The notes under the pieces: model-generated
Database searches by the model: none
What the model was told of the DNA's origin: nothing
Seen by the model: only the letters and a program-made list of their open reading frames with translations
Part shown: positions 33,970-41,826 of the stretch, one piece after another
Position numbering within the stretch: the stretch's first letter is position 1
Layout of the letters: the number at the start of each line of letters is the position of its first letter
Assembly (NCBI RefSeq): GCF_019711635.1
Contig: NZ_JAIGNT010000004.1
Coordinates: 1-64,000 of the forward strand
Length of the DNA stretch: 64,000 nucleotides
Reading direction: 5' to 3'
Source of the DNA: Qipengyuania huizhouensis
Lineage (GTDB): Bacteria > Pseudomonadota > Alphaproteobacteria > Sphingomonadales > Sphingomonadaceae
Made by a program: the position numbers and the translations under genes

Positions 33970-36113
33970 ATACTTATAATCCTAACGATCCTGAATTTCA
34001 GGGCCATGAGTATCCACAGCGTTTTGCGAATGTGGTTGAGGGCGATGACGGGGTGTTCGCGCTAGACCTTGAGCGCTATTGGCACGAGGCTCTCGACCTC
34101 AAGTATTGGCTCGCCGGAATTGTCGGGCTTGGCGTTTTGCTCGGAGTTCTCGCTACTCTGTTGGCTACTCCTCTCTACCGCGCAAGTGCACGCCTCGAAG
34201 TATCTCAAGTCACCACCGACGTGACCAATCTCGATACCGTCCAAGGCGATAATCTTGTCTCTGAGCTCCAGTACCTCAATACACAGTACGAATTGCTAGT
34301 GTCGAAATTCATGGCCGAACGAGTTATGGAGGCGGGCAATCTAACGCGCGACGAAGCATTCCGAAAAGCATTCTCCCTTGATGAGGATGAGGCTAGTCTA
34401 CGGCGGACGATCGAAGAAGTTCTCCTCGACAATGTAGGCATCGAGCCGATCACACAGTCGAGTCTAGTTGACGTTAGGTTTTCCAGTCCGGACCGTGTCG
34501 TCTCAGCTGAGATTGCAAATCTCTGGGTTCAGGAGTTCGCGGCGGCTAATTACGAGAAACGGTTTGGGGCAAATATTGAGGCGCGTGATTTCCTACAAAG
34601 TCAGATCGCGGAACTTAGAGAGCGCCTCGCTCAATCCGAACAAGAACTCGTCGAATATGCAAACGCTAATGAAATTCTGGTCCTGAATGCGGGAGGGGAA
34701 GCTGGTTCCGAAAGTGCGGGCCAGACTCTGGTGGGTACTGATTTGCAAGCTCTTAACGCTGCACTTGCAGATGCAGTTGCCGATCGGATCAGTGCACAGG
34801 CTGCTGTTGTCGGAGGCAATTTCCCGAGCTCCGATCCGCGCAATGAGTTGCTTTCAAGCCTGAGTAAAGCAGAGGCCGAACTTGCGGTATTGCGTGCCAA
34901 CTTCGGACCGGAATATCCAGAAGTTCAGGAGAAGCAAGCCGAAGTTAACTCGCTGCGCTCCGCAATCTCAGGCGGTGGCAGGGATCTGCTGCGGTCCGCT
35001 CGCATCAGGGAAGCGGAGTTACGCGATCAGGTTGGTGAAGTGAAGCGCCGGTTTCTCGGGCAGCAGGGTCAAGGTATTCGCTACGGAATCCTGAAACGCG
35101 AAGTCGATACGAATCGCGAAATTTATGATGCTCTTCTGCAGCGTTTCAAGGAGCTGGAGGCCTCGGGTGCTGGCCAGAACAATATCCAGATTATCGATTT
35201 GGCTGAGGCACCCCTGAATCCTTATGCGCCTTCACTTGTCCAAAATCTGCTGATTGCGCTCGTCGTGAGTTTAGTTCTCGCCGCTGGTTTGGTTTACCTG
35301 AAAGTGACGTTGAGTCAGACTTTGCAGGACCCAGAGGATGTTCGTAGGCGTCTCGGACTTGCTCTGTTGGGTGCTATTCCCCGTAATGCCGAGGGCGCGA
35401 TAATTGAGCGCATAACCGAGCGATCATCGGAGATAAACGAGGCGTACACCACCGTAAGAACGAACCTGAATCTCCTGACGCCTCAAGGTGCGCCAAAAGT
35501 CCTGATGTTCACCTCCTCGGTGCCTGCCGAAGGTAAGAGCATTTCCAGTGTGGGAGTTGCGACAAGTTTTGCGCAACTTGGTAAGCGAACGCTTTTGATC
35601 GACGCTGACCTTCGCAATTCGAAGCTTCGCGATACCCTGGCCATAGACCATTATAATCAGGGTGGATTGGTATCCTTGCTCGCCAGCCAGGAAACAGACA
35701 TTTTTTCGCAGATTATCTCCCTGGAGGAATTTGGTTTTGATTTCCTTCCAATGGGTCAGGTGCCGCCCAATCCAGTAGAACTGCTTGCTGGCGATAAGTT
35801 TGCGCAGGTCATTGAGGCTACCAGAGGGGTTTATGATCAGGTCCTGATCGACGGCGCACCAATGCTGGCACTGGCTGACGCGATTGAAATGTCGAGGGGT
35901 GTGGACGGTGTGATCTTCGTGATCGAGACCGAGAAAATCAAGCTCCGGGGAATCGAGAATGCCCTTGGCCGCTTGATGCGTTCGGGAGCGCAAGTCTATG
36001 GCGCAATTGTGACCAAGGTGAGCCAGAAAAATTCAGCCTATGGCTACGGTTACGGCTACGGTTACGGCTATGGCTACGGCTATGGTGATGAAGATCGTTT
36101 GGAGAAGGCTTGA
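33966..36113 (+). CDS. Wzc-like polysaccharide co-polymerase / tyrosine autokinase
   Basis: Inner-membrane BY-kinase that controls chain length and export, 715 residues. Order: membrane helix at about 48-68, Wzz domain, long coiled coil (about 200-400), second helix near 425, then the kinase with Walker A (SSVPAEGKSISS, about 517-528), Walker A' (LLIDADLRNS) and Walker B (QVLIDGAP). The C-terminus is a tyrosine cluster: eight Tyr-Gly pairs followed by DEDRLEKA, the expected autophosphorylation tail. It begins with TTG overlapping the wza-like stop. The tail is coded by a hexanucleotide-type repeat, which could change length by slippage without loss of frame. Confidence 0.95.
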   Translation: MNTYNPNDPEFQGHEYPQRFANVVEGDDGVFALDLERYWHEALDLKYWLAGIVGLGVLLGVLATLLATPLYRASARLEVSQVTTDVTNLDTVQGDNLVSELQYLNTQYELLVSKFMAERVMEAGNLTRDEAFRKAFSLDEDEASLRRTIEEVLLDNVGIEPITQSSLVDVRFSSPDRVVSAEIANLWVQEFAAANYEKRFGANIEARDFLQSQIAELRERLAQSEQELVEYANANEILVLNAGGEAGSESAGQTLVGTDLQALNAALADAVADRISAQAAVVGGNFPSSDPRNELLSSLSKAEAELAVLRANFGPEYPEVQEKQAEVNSLRSAISGGGRDLLRSARIREAELRDQVGEVKRRFLGQQGQGIRYGILKREVDTNREIYDALLQRFKELEASGAGQNNIQIIDLAEAPLNPYAPSLVQNLLIALVVSLVLAAGLVYLKVTLSQTLQDPEDVRRRLGLALLGAIPRNAEGAIIERITERSSEINEAYTTVRTNLNLLTPQGAPKVLMFTSSVPAEGKSISSVGVATSFAQLGKRTLLIDADLRNSKLRDTLAIDHYNQGGLVSLLASQETDIFSQIISLEEFGFDFLPMGQVPPNPVELLAGDKFAQVIEATRGVYDQVLIDGAPMLALADAIEMSRGVDGVIFVIETEKIKLRGIENALGRLMRSGAQVYGAIVTKVSQKNSAYGYGYGYGYGYGYGYGDEDRLEKA
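36039..36086 (+). repeat. Eight hexanucleotide Tyr-Gly units in the kinase tail
   Basis: Eight tandem TAY-GGY units (TAT or TAC, then GGC or GGT), each coding Tyr-Gly. The unit is six bases, so gain or loss of units would keep frame and only change the number of phospho-acceptor tyrosines. Confidence 0.9.
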
Positions 36114-36131
36114 CCGCCGAGACATTACTCG

Positions 36132-37301
36132 ATGAAAGTAGCAAATCCCCTGCGATTGATTTTCGTTTCCGTCTTCTGCCTGATATTGGCGGTGGTCTTA
36201 GCTATACAGACCGCCAGCATCGCCCTGACAAGCGAAGCGCCAGAAAACGCAGCTAGGTTGTTCCCGTTAAACGGTTTGGCGCAAGAGAATGTCGCATCGG
36301 CAATATTTTCTTCGTCAGTAGCTCTCTCGGGGGAACCGCAGAGCGCTGCGCAGTTGGGTGAGGGCTGGGCTCGCACATCATATAGGTACGAGCCTCTGAC
36401 TCCGGAATCGCATGCAATCCTTGCTCTTGCTCAGCAGGACTCACAGGCAAGATCAATCCTTATAGGACTGGCGGCGCAATTGAACCGGCGTGAGCCGACA
36501 CTTCAGGCGTTGGTACTTCAGGAACACGTCGCCTCGGAGAATTACGCCGGCGCGGTGGAAACTCTCGATGGCATCTTACGTGTCCGACCTTCAAGATCCA
36601 GTGAACTGTTTCCAGTCTTGCTGTCGGTGTTCGCGCAATATGGTGCGGTTGAGGAGTTTGCCGAGGTCCTCGATGGCACGTCCCAATGGCACCAGCAGTT
36701 CTTAAATTATGCGGTGAAACAGCCTACGGCTTTAGCTAATCTTGTGCAATTGCGTAAACAAGCAGACTTTAACGAGCAGAAGTTCGATCAATCGCTCTTG
36801 CGCAACCTGGCTCAGCAGAATGAGCTACAGTCGGGCTATGATCTGTACACCCAATTTGCTCAAAGTGGCAGGCGATCGTTGGAGGATGGTATCCTGAGCT
36901 GGGAATCGACATATGCTCCATTTGATTGGCACCTGAAAGCTACGGCTGATTTTCGTGCCCAACCCAGCTTGAATAGTGCGGATTTAGAACTTTACGTTCG
37001 TCCAGGCTCCGGAGGCGTGTTTGCGACGCGGATTATCAAATCTCCACAAGCTCCCTTTTCAATTGTCGCTGAACATCAAATCACCCCCCGTGATTTATCC
37101 GAAGATGTTCAAATTAGTCTGAGATGCACTCAAAATCCTGAGCCATTTTCCCAAGGAGAATTTAGTGGGGATGGGCTGAATCTGTCTATTGAAAATCTTC
37201 CTGCCAGTTGTCTTTTCATGGAGATCGCTCTTCAAGCACGCGCTTGGTCTGGGCAGGCGGCATTGAAGGGCACGATCTCACCCTTGAAGATCGGCCTATA
37301 G
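36132..37301 (+). CDS. Exported or membrane-anchored TPR-like protein of the export module
   Basis: A 389-residue protein with one N-terminal hydrophobic helix (about residues 9-31), so it is secreted or anchored with its bulk in the periplasm. Residues about 50-270 are helical and Ala/Leu/Gln-rich with TPR-like spacing (ESHAILALAQQDSQARSIL, LQEHVASENYAGAVETLDGIL). The last 110 residues are beta-rich with LELYVRPGSGGVFATRI and several cysteines, a possible glycan-binding sandwich. It starts 18 bases after the wzc-like stop, so an accessory role in polymer export or assembly is likely, but I do not recognise a named family. Confidence 0.65.
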   Translation: MKVANPLRLIFVSVFCLILAVVLAIQTASIALTSEAPENAARLFPLNGLAQENVASAIFSSSVALSGEPQSAAQLGEGWARTSYRYEPLTPESHAILALAQQDSQARSILIGLAAQLNRREPTLQALVLQEHVASENYAGAVETLDGILRVRPSRSSELFPVLLSVFAQYGAVEEFAEVLDGTSQWHQQFLNYAVKQPTALANLVQLRKQADFNEQKFDQSLLRNLAQQNELQSGYDLYTQFAQSGRRSLEDGILSWESTYAPFDWHLKATADFRAQPSLNSADLELYVRPGSGGVFATRIIKSPQAPFSIVAEHQITPRDLSEDVQISLRCTQNPEPFSQGEFSGDGLNLSIENLPASCLFMEIALQARAWSGQAALKGTISPLKIGL

Positions 37302-37305
37302 CCAG

Positions 37306-37337
37306 GGAAATCTTCCCGCCCTTCGGGAAGTATTTCC
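37306..37337 (+). terminator. Hairpin after the export module
   Basis: Arms GGAAAT-CTTCCCG and CGGGAAG-TATTTCC with one bulged base, loop CCCTT, beginning four bases after the last export gene. No long T-run follows, so it is a moderate terminator at best. The rest of 37338-37575 shows no gene. Confidence 0.55.
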
Positions 37338-37575
37338 TCCCTACTCTTGGGATCGGCTGGAGAGTGTGATTTTTCCGCCACATTTGCCGAGAAGGGGATG
37401 CAGCAGAAAGTTGATGTTCACAATAACTTCATTTTTCAGGAATATATGGCGAAGCCAAGGGTGCTCTTTCGTTGGGAAGGGGTTGAACTCTGGTAAGGGA
37501 TGGGATAAACCTTCCTAAGAATCAACTGAATGAGGGCTATCCAGCGCGGTGGCCGAACCTAGGAGAAATTAGAAC

Positions 37576-37797
37576 ATGAAGAAGTTTATGCTCCCGATCG
37601 CCGCAGTGGCAATGGCGGCAACGCCGGTCGTCGCAACTGCAGCAGATGCGCAGCGCAGTTCGCAGCCGGCTGAAGATGTGTCGGAAATGGGTGGTTCTGC
37701 TACGATCCTCGCCATTCTGGCCGCTGCAGCTGTAATCGCTGGTATCATTATTGCAGTTGATGGCGATGATGACGAGGAACTTCCGGTCAGCGTCTAA
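37576..37797 (+). CDS. Small exported membrane protein with acidic tail ending PVSV (paralog)
   Basis: A 73-residue protein with the same design as the one at 679-888: signal peptide (MKKFMLPIAAVAMAATPVVA), short polar linker, Gly-Gly-Ser before a single hydrophobic segment of about 20 residues, an Asp/Glu-rich stretch (DGDDDEE) and the C-terminus LPVSV. An AGGAGAAA ribosome binding site precedes the ATG, and a strong terminator follows, so it is an independent and probably well-expressed gene. It sits directly beside the polysaccharide export module. Function unknown. Confidence 0.8.
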   Translation: MKKFMLPIAAVAMAATPVVATAADAQRSSQPAEDVSEMGGSATILAILAAAAVIAGIIIAVDGDDDEELPVSV

Positions 37798-37817
37798 TCT
37801 GTTCAAATTATACGGAA

Positions 37818-37849
37818 GTCGGCCTCGCGAAAGCGAGGTCGGCTTTTTT
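37818..37849 (+). terminator. Rho-independent terminator
   Basis: An 11-bp stem with two G-U wobbles and a GAAA tetraloop (arms 37818-37828 and 37833-37843), followed by TTTTTT. It ends the small acidic-tailed gene and, with it, the polysaccharide locus. Confidence 0.93.
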
Positions 37850-38072
37850 GTGGCTTGCAAACATTTGAAATGGCTTTGCCGTTTTTCTGTCTAAGGCAAC
37901 GAGTGATGCTCACTCATACATTAAATCTCGCGCTTCACGATGTGAGCGAAATGGGTGGCGTTCTGCCACAGTGAGATTCTGTAAATATAGGAGCGCGGTT
38001 GCGTCGCGCTATGCTGGCAAGCTGCTATGACTCAAAGCCGTGAATTGCATCGCCAGGCAATCTTTTGTTCGA

Positions 38073-38147
38073 TGGTGGGCGTACCAAGGTTCGAACTTGG
38101 GACCCCTACGATGTCAACATAGTGCTCTACCACTGAGCTATACGCCC
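38073..38147 (-). tRNA. tRNA-Val (GAC)
   Basis: On the minus strand a full cloverleaf can be folded: acceptor stem GGGCGTA/TACGCCC, D-arm with AGCTCAGTGGTAGAGC, anticodon stem CTATG/CGTAG around loop TTGACAT (anticodon GAC), T-arm with GTTCGAAC, discriminator A and an encoded CCA. Its 3' end points to the polysaccharide locus. The 37850-38072 stretch to its left contains no gene I can support. Confidence 0.95.
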
Positions 38148-38233
38148 GCACCATCGATCTACCGATTTAATCGGCAGGCGTGCCCTTTAGCGAGGCCTTT
38201 CTGACCGCACAAGGGGCAAATTTGCCTATATTC

Positions 38234-38623
38234 TCAAAGCTGCGCGCTCATCTTTTCTTCAAGCACGCGATCCACTTCAAGAACCAGGTCCCGCAGATGA
38301 AAGGGCTTGGAGAGCACCTTGGCATTCGGCTGTTCGCGACTAGCTTTAAGCGTGACCGCAGCGAAGCCGGTAATGAACATTACCTTGGTGCTTGGACTGA
38401 TCTCGTTGCAGCGCTGAGCGAGCTCGATCCCGTCCATTTCGGGCATAACGATGTCGGACAAGAGAAGATCGTAGTTTCCCTGTTCAAGCAGGGGGATCGC
38501 AGCTGTGCCGCGGTCCACTGCATCTACGACGTAGCCCGCATTATCGAGTGCGCGTTCGAGATAGGTTCGCATCGCGTCGTCATCCTCGGCGAGCAGGATC
38601 TTCTTCTGGTGTGGCTGACTCAT
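38234..38623 (-). CDS. cpdR: CpdR-like single-domain response regulator
   Basis: A 129-residue receiver domain without output domain. It has the acidic pair in ILLAEDDD, phospho-acceptor Asp57 (LLLSDIVMPEMDG), FITGFAAV and the KVLSKPFHLRDLV end, a pattern specific to CpdR. In Caulobacter, unphosphorylated CpdR directs ClpXP to degrade PdeA and CtrA-pathway proteins, with phosphate coming from CckA-ChpT. The same role is inferred here. Start at 38623 gives the standard MSQPHQKKILLAEDD beginning; the longer frame to 38674 adds unrelated residues. Divergent from the amidohydrolase gene. Confidence 0.92.
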   Translation of the reverse strand: MSQPHQKKILLAEDDDAMRTYLERALDNAGYVVDAVDRGTAAIPLLEQGNYDLLLSDIVMPEMDGIELAQRCNEISPSTKVMFITGFAAVTLKASREQPNAKVLSKPFHLRDLVLEVDRVLEEKMSAQL

Positions 38624-38733
38624 AAGTTTCCCATAGCGCAAACTGCTTAAAGAATCTTCCGATCTGTTCACCATTGTCCCTCAACGGGGCAAGCCTGTTT
38701 GACTTCGCGGCAGGTACGGGACAGCATGATGCA

Positions 38734-39666
38734 ATGTTGCCTAGCGATGTGGCGCCCACTCTTTGCGATTCTCCGCTTACGCAGCACCGCAGTGGCGTAT
38801 TCTCGCTTCATGTCCCCAAGAAACCCACCGTACCGATCCTTATCGCCGCGCCACATGGTGGGCGGGATTACCCGGATGCCGTTACCGCCAATTTCAGAAG
38901 TGCTATGTCGCGAATGCGATTGGAAGACCGCCATGTGGATACGCTGGCTCTTGAGATAGCGAATCAGACTGGAGCTGCCGTGTTGTGCGCTGAGGCGCCG
39001 CGAGCCATGATCGACCTGAACCGCGCGCCCGATGATGTCGATTGGTCGATGGTAATCGGAGGGAGTCCGGAAAACACGCGGCATTCGTATGCCAATCGTC
39101 GGGCACGTAGTGGTCTCGGGCTCGTACCACGCAAGCTCCCTGGGCTCGGCGAGATCTGGAAGCGTCCCCTGCAACGTGCAGAACTCGACCGTCGGATTGA
39201 TAGAATCCATCGGCCCTATCACGAGGCCTTGGGGGCAACGCTCGAGCAGCTGCGGGACAACTGGGGATCCGCATTGTTGATGGATCTGCATTCCATGCCT
39301 CCGCTCAAGCCGTCACAAGCAGATTGGTCTGCCCCTGAAGTGGTGATCGGCGATCGGTTCGGATCCAGCTGCGATGGGCGAATTTCCGCCAGCGCTCTCA
39401 ACTACTTTGGAGAACATGGGCGCCCTGTTGCACACAACAGGCCCTATGCGGGGGGTTATGTCCTCGACAGGCACGGTGCACCACGCAGAGGCATTCATGC
39501 AATTCAGGTTGAGATATGCCGAACCACGTATCTGGATTCAGGTCTTGATCGACCGAGCGCCCGCCTGCCAGGCGTGGCGCGGTTGATCGCGGGGTTGGTG
39601 AGGACGCTGGCTAGCGAGGTAAATGACCTGATATTGGACAATTCCTTCCGCCAAGCTGCGGAGTAG
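38734..39666 (+). CDS. N-formylglutamate amidohydrolase family protein
   Basis: Predicted hydrolase of about 310 residues related to HutG-type N-formylglutamate deformylases. Conserved stretches are ILIAAPHGGRDYP near the N-terminus, DRHVDTLALEIA, AEAPRAMIDLNRAP and LLMDLHSMP with likely metal ligands, then HNRPYAGGYVLDRHG and IHAIQVEICR. There are no other histidine-degradation genes near, so a role other than histidine catabolism is possible. ATG 38734 is preferred; an in-frame TTG at 38674 would extend it by 20 residues into the probable shared promoter with cpdR. Confidence 0.9.
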   Translation: MLPSDVAPTLCDSPLTQHRSGVFSLHVPKKPTVPILIAAPHGGRDYPDAVTANFRSAMSRMRLEDRHVDTLALEIANQTGAAVLCAEAPRAMIDLNRAPDDVDWSMVIGGSPENTRHSYANRRARSGLGLVPRKLPGLGEIWKRPLQRAELDRRIDRIHRPYHEALGATLEQLRDNWGSALLMDLHSMPPLKPSQADWSAPEVVIGDRFGSSCDGRISASALNYFGEHGRPVAHNRPYAGGYVLDRHGAPRRGIHAIQVEICRTTYLDSGLDRPSARLPGVARLIAGLVRTLASEVNDLILDNSFRQAAE

Positions 39667-39677
39667 AGATGACAGAA

Positions 39678-39711
39678 TAAAAAACCACCTCGCGCATCAT
39701 GCACGAGGTGG
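39678..39711 (-). terminator. Terminator of the M48 peptidase unit
   Basis: An 11-bp stem with one G-U wobble (arms 39685-39695 and 39701-39711). Read on the minus strand it is followed by TTTTTTATTC. It lies about 170 bases beyond the peptidase stop; that stretch carries no supported gene. Confidence 0.8.
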
Positions 39712-39883
39712 CCAAGGTTCAGGGAGGAAATGCATCAAAGATGCATCGTACCGGACGGGTCATGAGGGGATACGCCATCCGGTAACAAGGACATAGGTAT
39801 CGCCATTGTCGGCTTCAATGGGGTGATCCGGTAGCGTAGCAGCATACCGCAGCTATTGAACGGACGATCCCATGCTACGAGGT

Positions 39884-40951
39884 CTATTGCATTTCCAACA
39901 TGGGTTCGAAATGCATCCGCCAATCTAGGGGCGCGCTGATTTCTCCGCCAGACAGAGACTGCAATCTCTCCACTTCTTCGCTAATCATGACAACCCGCTC
40001 ATCCCAACCGTCGTGGGTTCGTCTGCGCAATAGCCCGCCGCCATGGCGCGGACCGTAGAGACGCATCATCCTGATTGCAGCTTCTGGCTCATAACCGGCA
40101 TTGGTCAACAGCCACGGCATTAACCTGTCGGCATCGCGTTCAGAATTGCGCGCCCTACCTTCTCCGTTGCCGAGCTGTTTTAGAAATGGGATATGTCCCA
40201 GTAAATTATGGGCCATTTCATGCGCAAGAATTGCGGCGAATTCATCTTCTGCATAGGCGAAACCTGGAAAATTTTCTCCGACAAGAACCCGGGTTCCGTC
40301 GGCCGCTGCGCCATCATCTCCCGATATCAATTCGAAAACGGAGGCACATGAGTCGACCGCGTCAATATCGTCCACCAACAGCACGCCTTCCGCACTTCTC
40401 CAAGTAAGGGATACGATACCGTCAAGCGCCGATTGGTCGATCAATTGACGAAGGGCCGTCGCGCGATACCAAGCGGGTTTGCCGGGATCGCCGATTTGAT
40501 CGATTTCGACGCCATCAATCGCCAGTAAAATGTCGTTCTGCTTCAGACCTGCCAGATGGGCGGGAGAGCCTTTCGCGACAGACTGGATACCAATGTCTCC
40601 AGACAATCCTAAGACCGAGCGCACGTCGTCAGCGTCGGCATAGGCGCGCGCATCGTGGATCATCAGGCCGAGGGTTGGCTGTTTCCGATCGCAATAGCGA
40701 GCATTCGAAACACCCAGACGATATCCAATTTGGTATAATCGGTCTTCCTTGATCTGAAAGTCGACGGCCGGGTGGTTTTCGCCAGCGAGACTTTCTTCTT
40801 CGAGACCGGTAGTAGTGGTCGCACAACCGCCAAGACTGAGGACCGCCGCCAGACAGGTAGCGAATACAAGGTAGCTGCGCTGTCTGTTCTGCGGGACGTA
40901 CGAGCATTCGTGCGTCCCGCGCCATTTCGAATAGAATTTATGCGCTACCAT
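39884..40951 (-). CDS. PDZ-containing M48-family metallopeptidase lipoprotein
   Basis: A 355-residue predicted periplasmic zinc protease. The leader ends in a lipobox (LGGC, Cys43) after a basic 25-residue start, so a later start is possible. Residues about 112-185 look like a PDZ domain (VAKGSPAHLAGLKQNDILLA). The peptidase site is HEMAH (His244, Glu245, His248) with a third ligand candidate in ERDAD (Glu271). This combination is like small BepA/LoiP-related envelope peptidases. It follows the SapC gene by six bases, so the two are probably co-transcribed. Confidence 0.88.
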   Translation of the reverse strand: MVAHKFYSKWRGTHECSYVPQNRQRSYLVFATCLAAVLSLGGCATTTTGLEEESLAGENHPAVDFQIKEDRLYQIGYRLGVSNARYCDRKQPTLGLMIHDARAYADADDVRSVLGLSGDIGIQSVAKGSPAHLAGLKQNDILLAIDGVEIDQIGDPGKPAWYRATALRQLIDQSALDGIVSLTWRSAEGVLLVDDIDAVDSCASVFELISGDDGAAADGTRVLVGENFPGFAYAEDEFAAILAHEMAHNLLGHIPFLKQLGNGEGRARNSERDADRLMPWLLTNAGYEPEAAIRMMRLYGPRHGGGLLRRRTHDGWDERVVMISEEVERLQSLSGGEISAPLDWRMHFEPMLEMQ

Positions 40952-40957
40952 TGAAGC

Positions 40958-41746
40958 TTACATTGAAGCATTCGCCTGGGCATTCGGCTTCGGAGCAGTG
41001 CCTTGCTGAACCTGCCGTGCAAAGATTACACGCATCAGTTCGAGCGAGAAGATGTGCGCGTTGACCAGCATCATGATGCCGTTCTTGTTCCACTCCGCAG
41101 CTTTTTCGGCGCTAATTTCGCGGAGCTTTTCCTGGTCGACCATCTTGAAGCCGCGATAAACGAAGGGTTTATCTTCGCCTTCGCGCTGAATTGCGACTTC
41201 GCCGTCCATCAGTAGACCGGCATCCTTGATTTCGGTCAGGAAAGCCTGGGTGCGCTGAGCAGATTGCTCGAAATGCTGACAGAATTCCAGAACGCGCTGG
41301 GTCGCATCGGTCGTCTTGCCTTCGTCGTCGAAGAGACGCTCCCCTTCGTCGAATTCGCCGACCGCATCGCTGGTGGGGTCAAACATAAGCGAAAGGTCCG
41401 TCGCGTCTGCCTTGAGTCTGGCGAGCATGAAAGGATATCGCCGAATATACGCAGGAAGATAAACCTGCTCGGTAACCTTGCCGGCTTCGTCGACGAAAGT
41501 GTTCACACCTTCGTTGAGGCCCATGAGAGCCAACGGCAGCGGATTGTCACCGCTCGAGAAGACGATCGGGAAATTACGCTGGGCCTGAACGAATTCGTCG
41601 ACTGTCAGTGGAATGGCATGAGCCTTGGCCAGCCATGGCGCAGCATCAATGCTGCGCGTACGGTAATTCTTGTGATCCTGGCTGTTCAGCGGCATCAAGT
41701 CGTTGAAAAACAGGGGCAGTTGGGGCTGCTGCGGCGCGCTCGCCAT
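40958..41746 (-). CDS. SapC-family protein
   Basis: A 262-residue protein matching the SapC family, named after an S-layer-associated gene in Campylobacter. Recognisable parts are LPLFFNDLMPLNSQDHKNYR, AHAIPLTVDEFVQAQRNFPIVFS, LPLALMGLNEGVN and YIRRYPFMLA. The family is common in alphaproteobacteria, where its function is not established. No signal peptide or membrane helix is seen, so it is probably cytoplasmic. It is the first gene of a unit with the M48 peptidase. Confidence 0.9.
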   Translation of the reverse strand: MASAPQQPQLPLFFNDLMPLNSQDHKNYRTRSIDAAPWLAKAHAIPLTVDEFVQAQRNFPIVFSSGDNPLPLALMGLNEGVNTFVDEAGKVTEQVYLPAYIRRYPFMLARLKADATDLSLMFDPTSDAVGEFDEGERLFDDEGKTTDATQRVLEFCQHFEQSAQRTQAFLTEIKDAGLLMDGEVAIQREGEDKPFVYRGFKMVDQEKLREISAEKAAEWNKNGIMMLVNAHIFSLELMRVIFARQVQQGTAPKPNAQANASM

Positions 41747-41826
41747 GAGAATTCTCCGAGTGTCTTTACGTTTCTGAGTAGGGCGGACGGTGCCGGATGA
41801 GCATCACACGCCGGAAGGTGCGGCCC

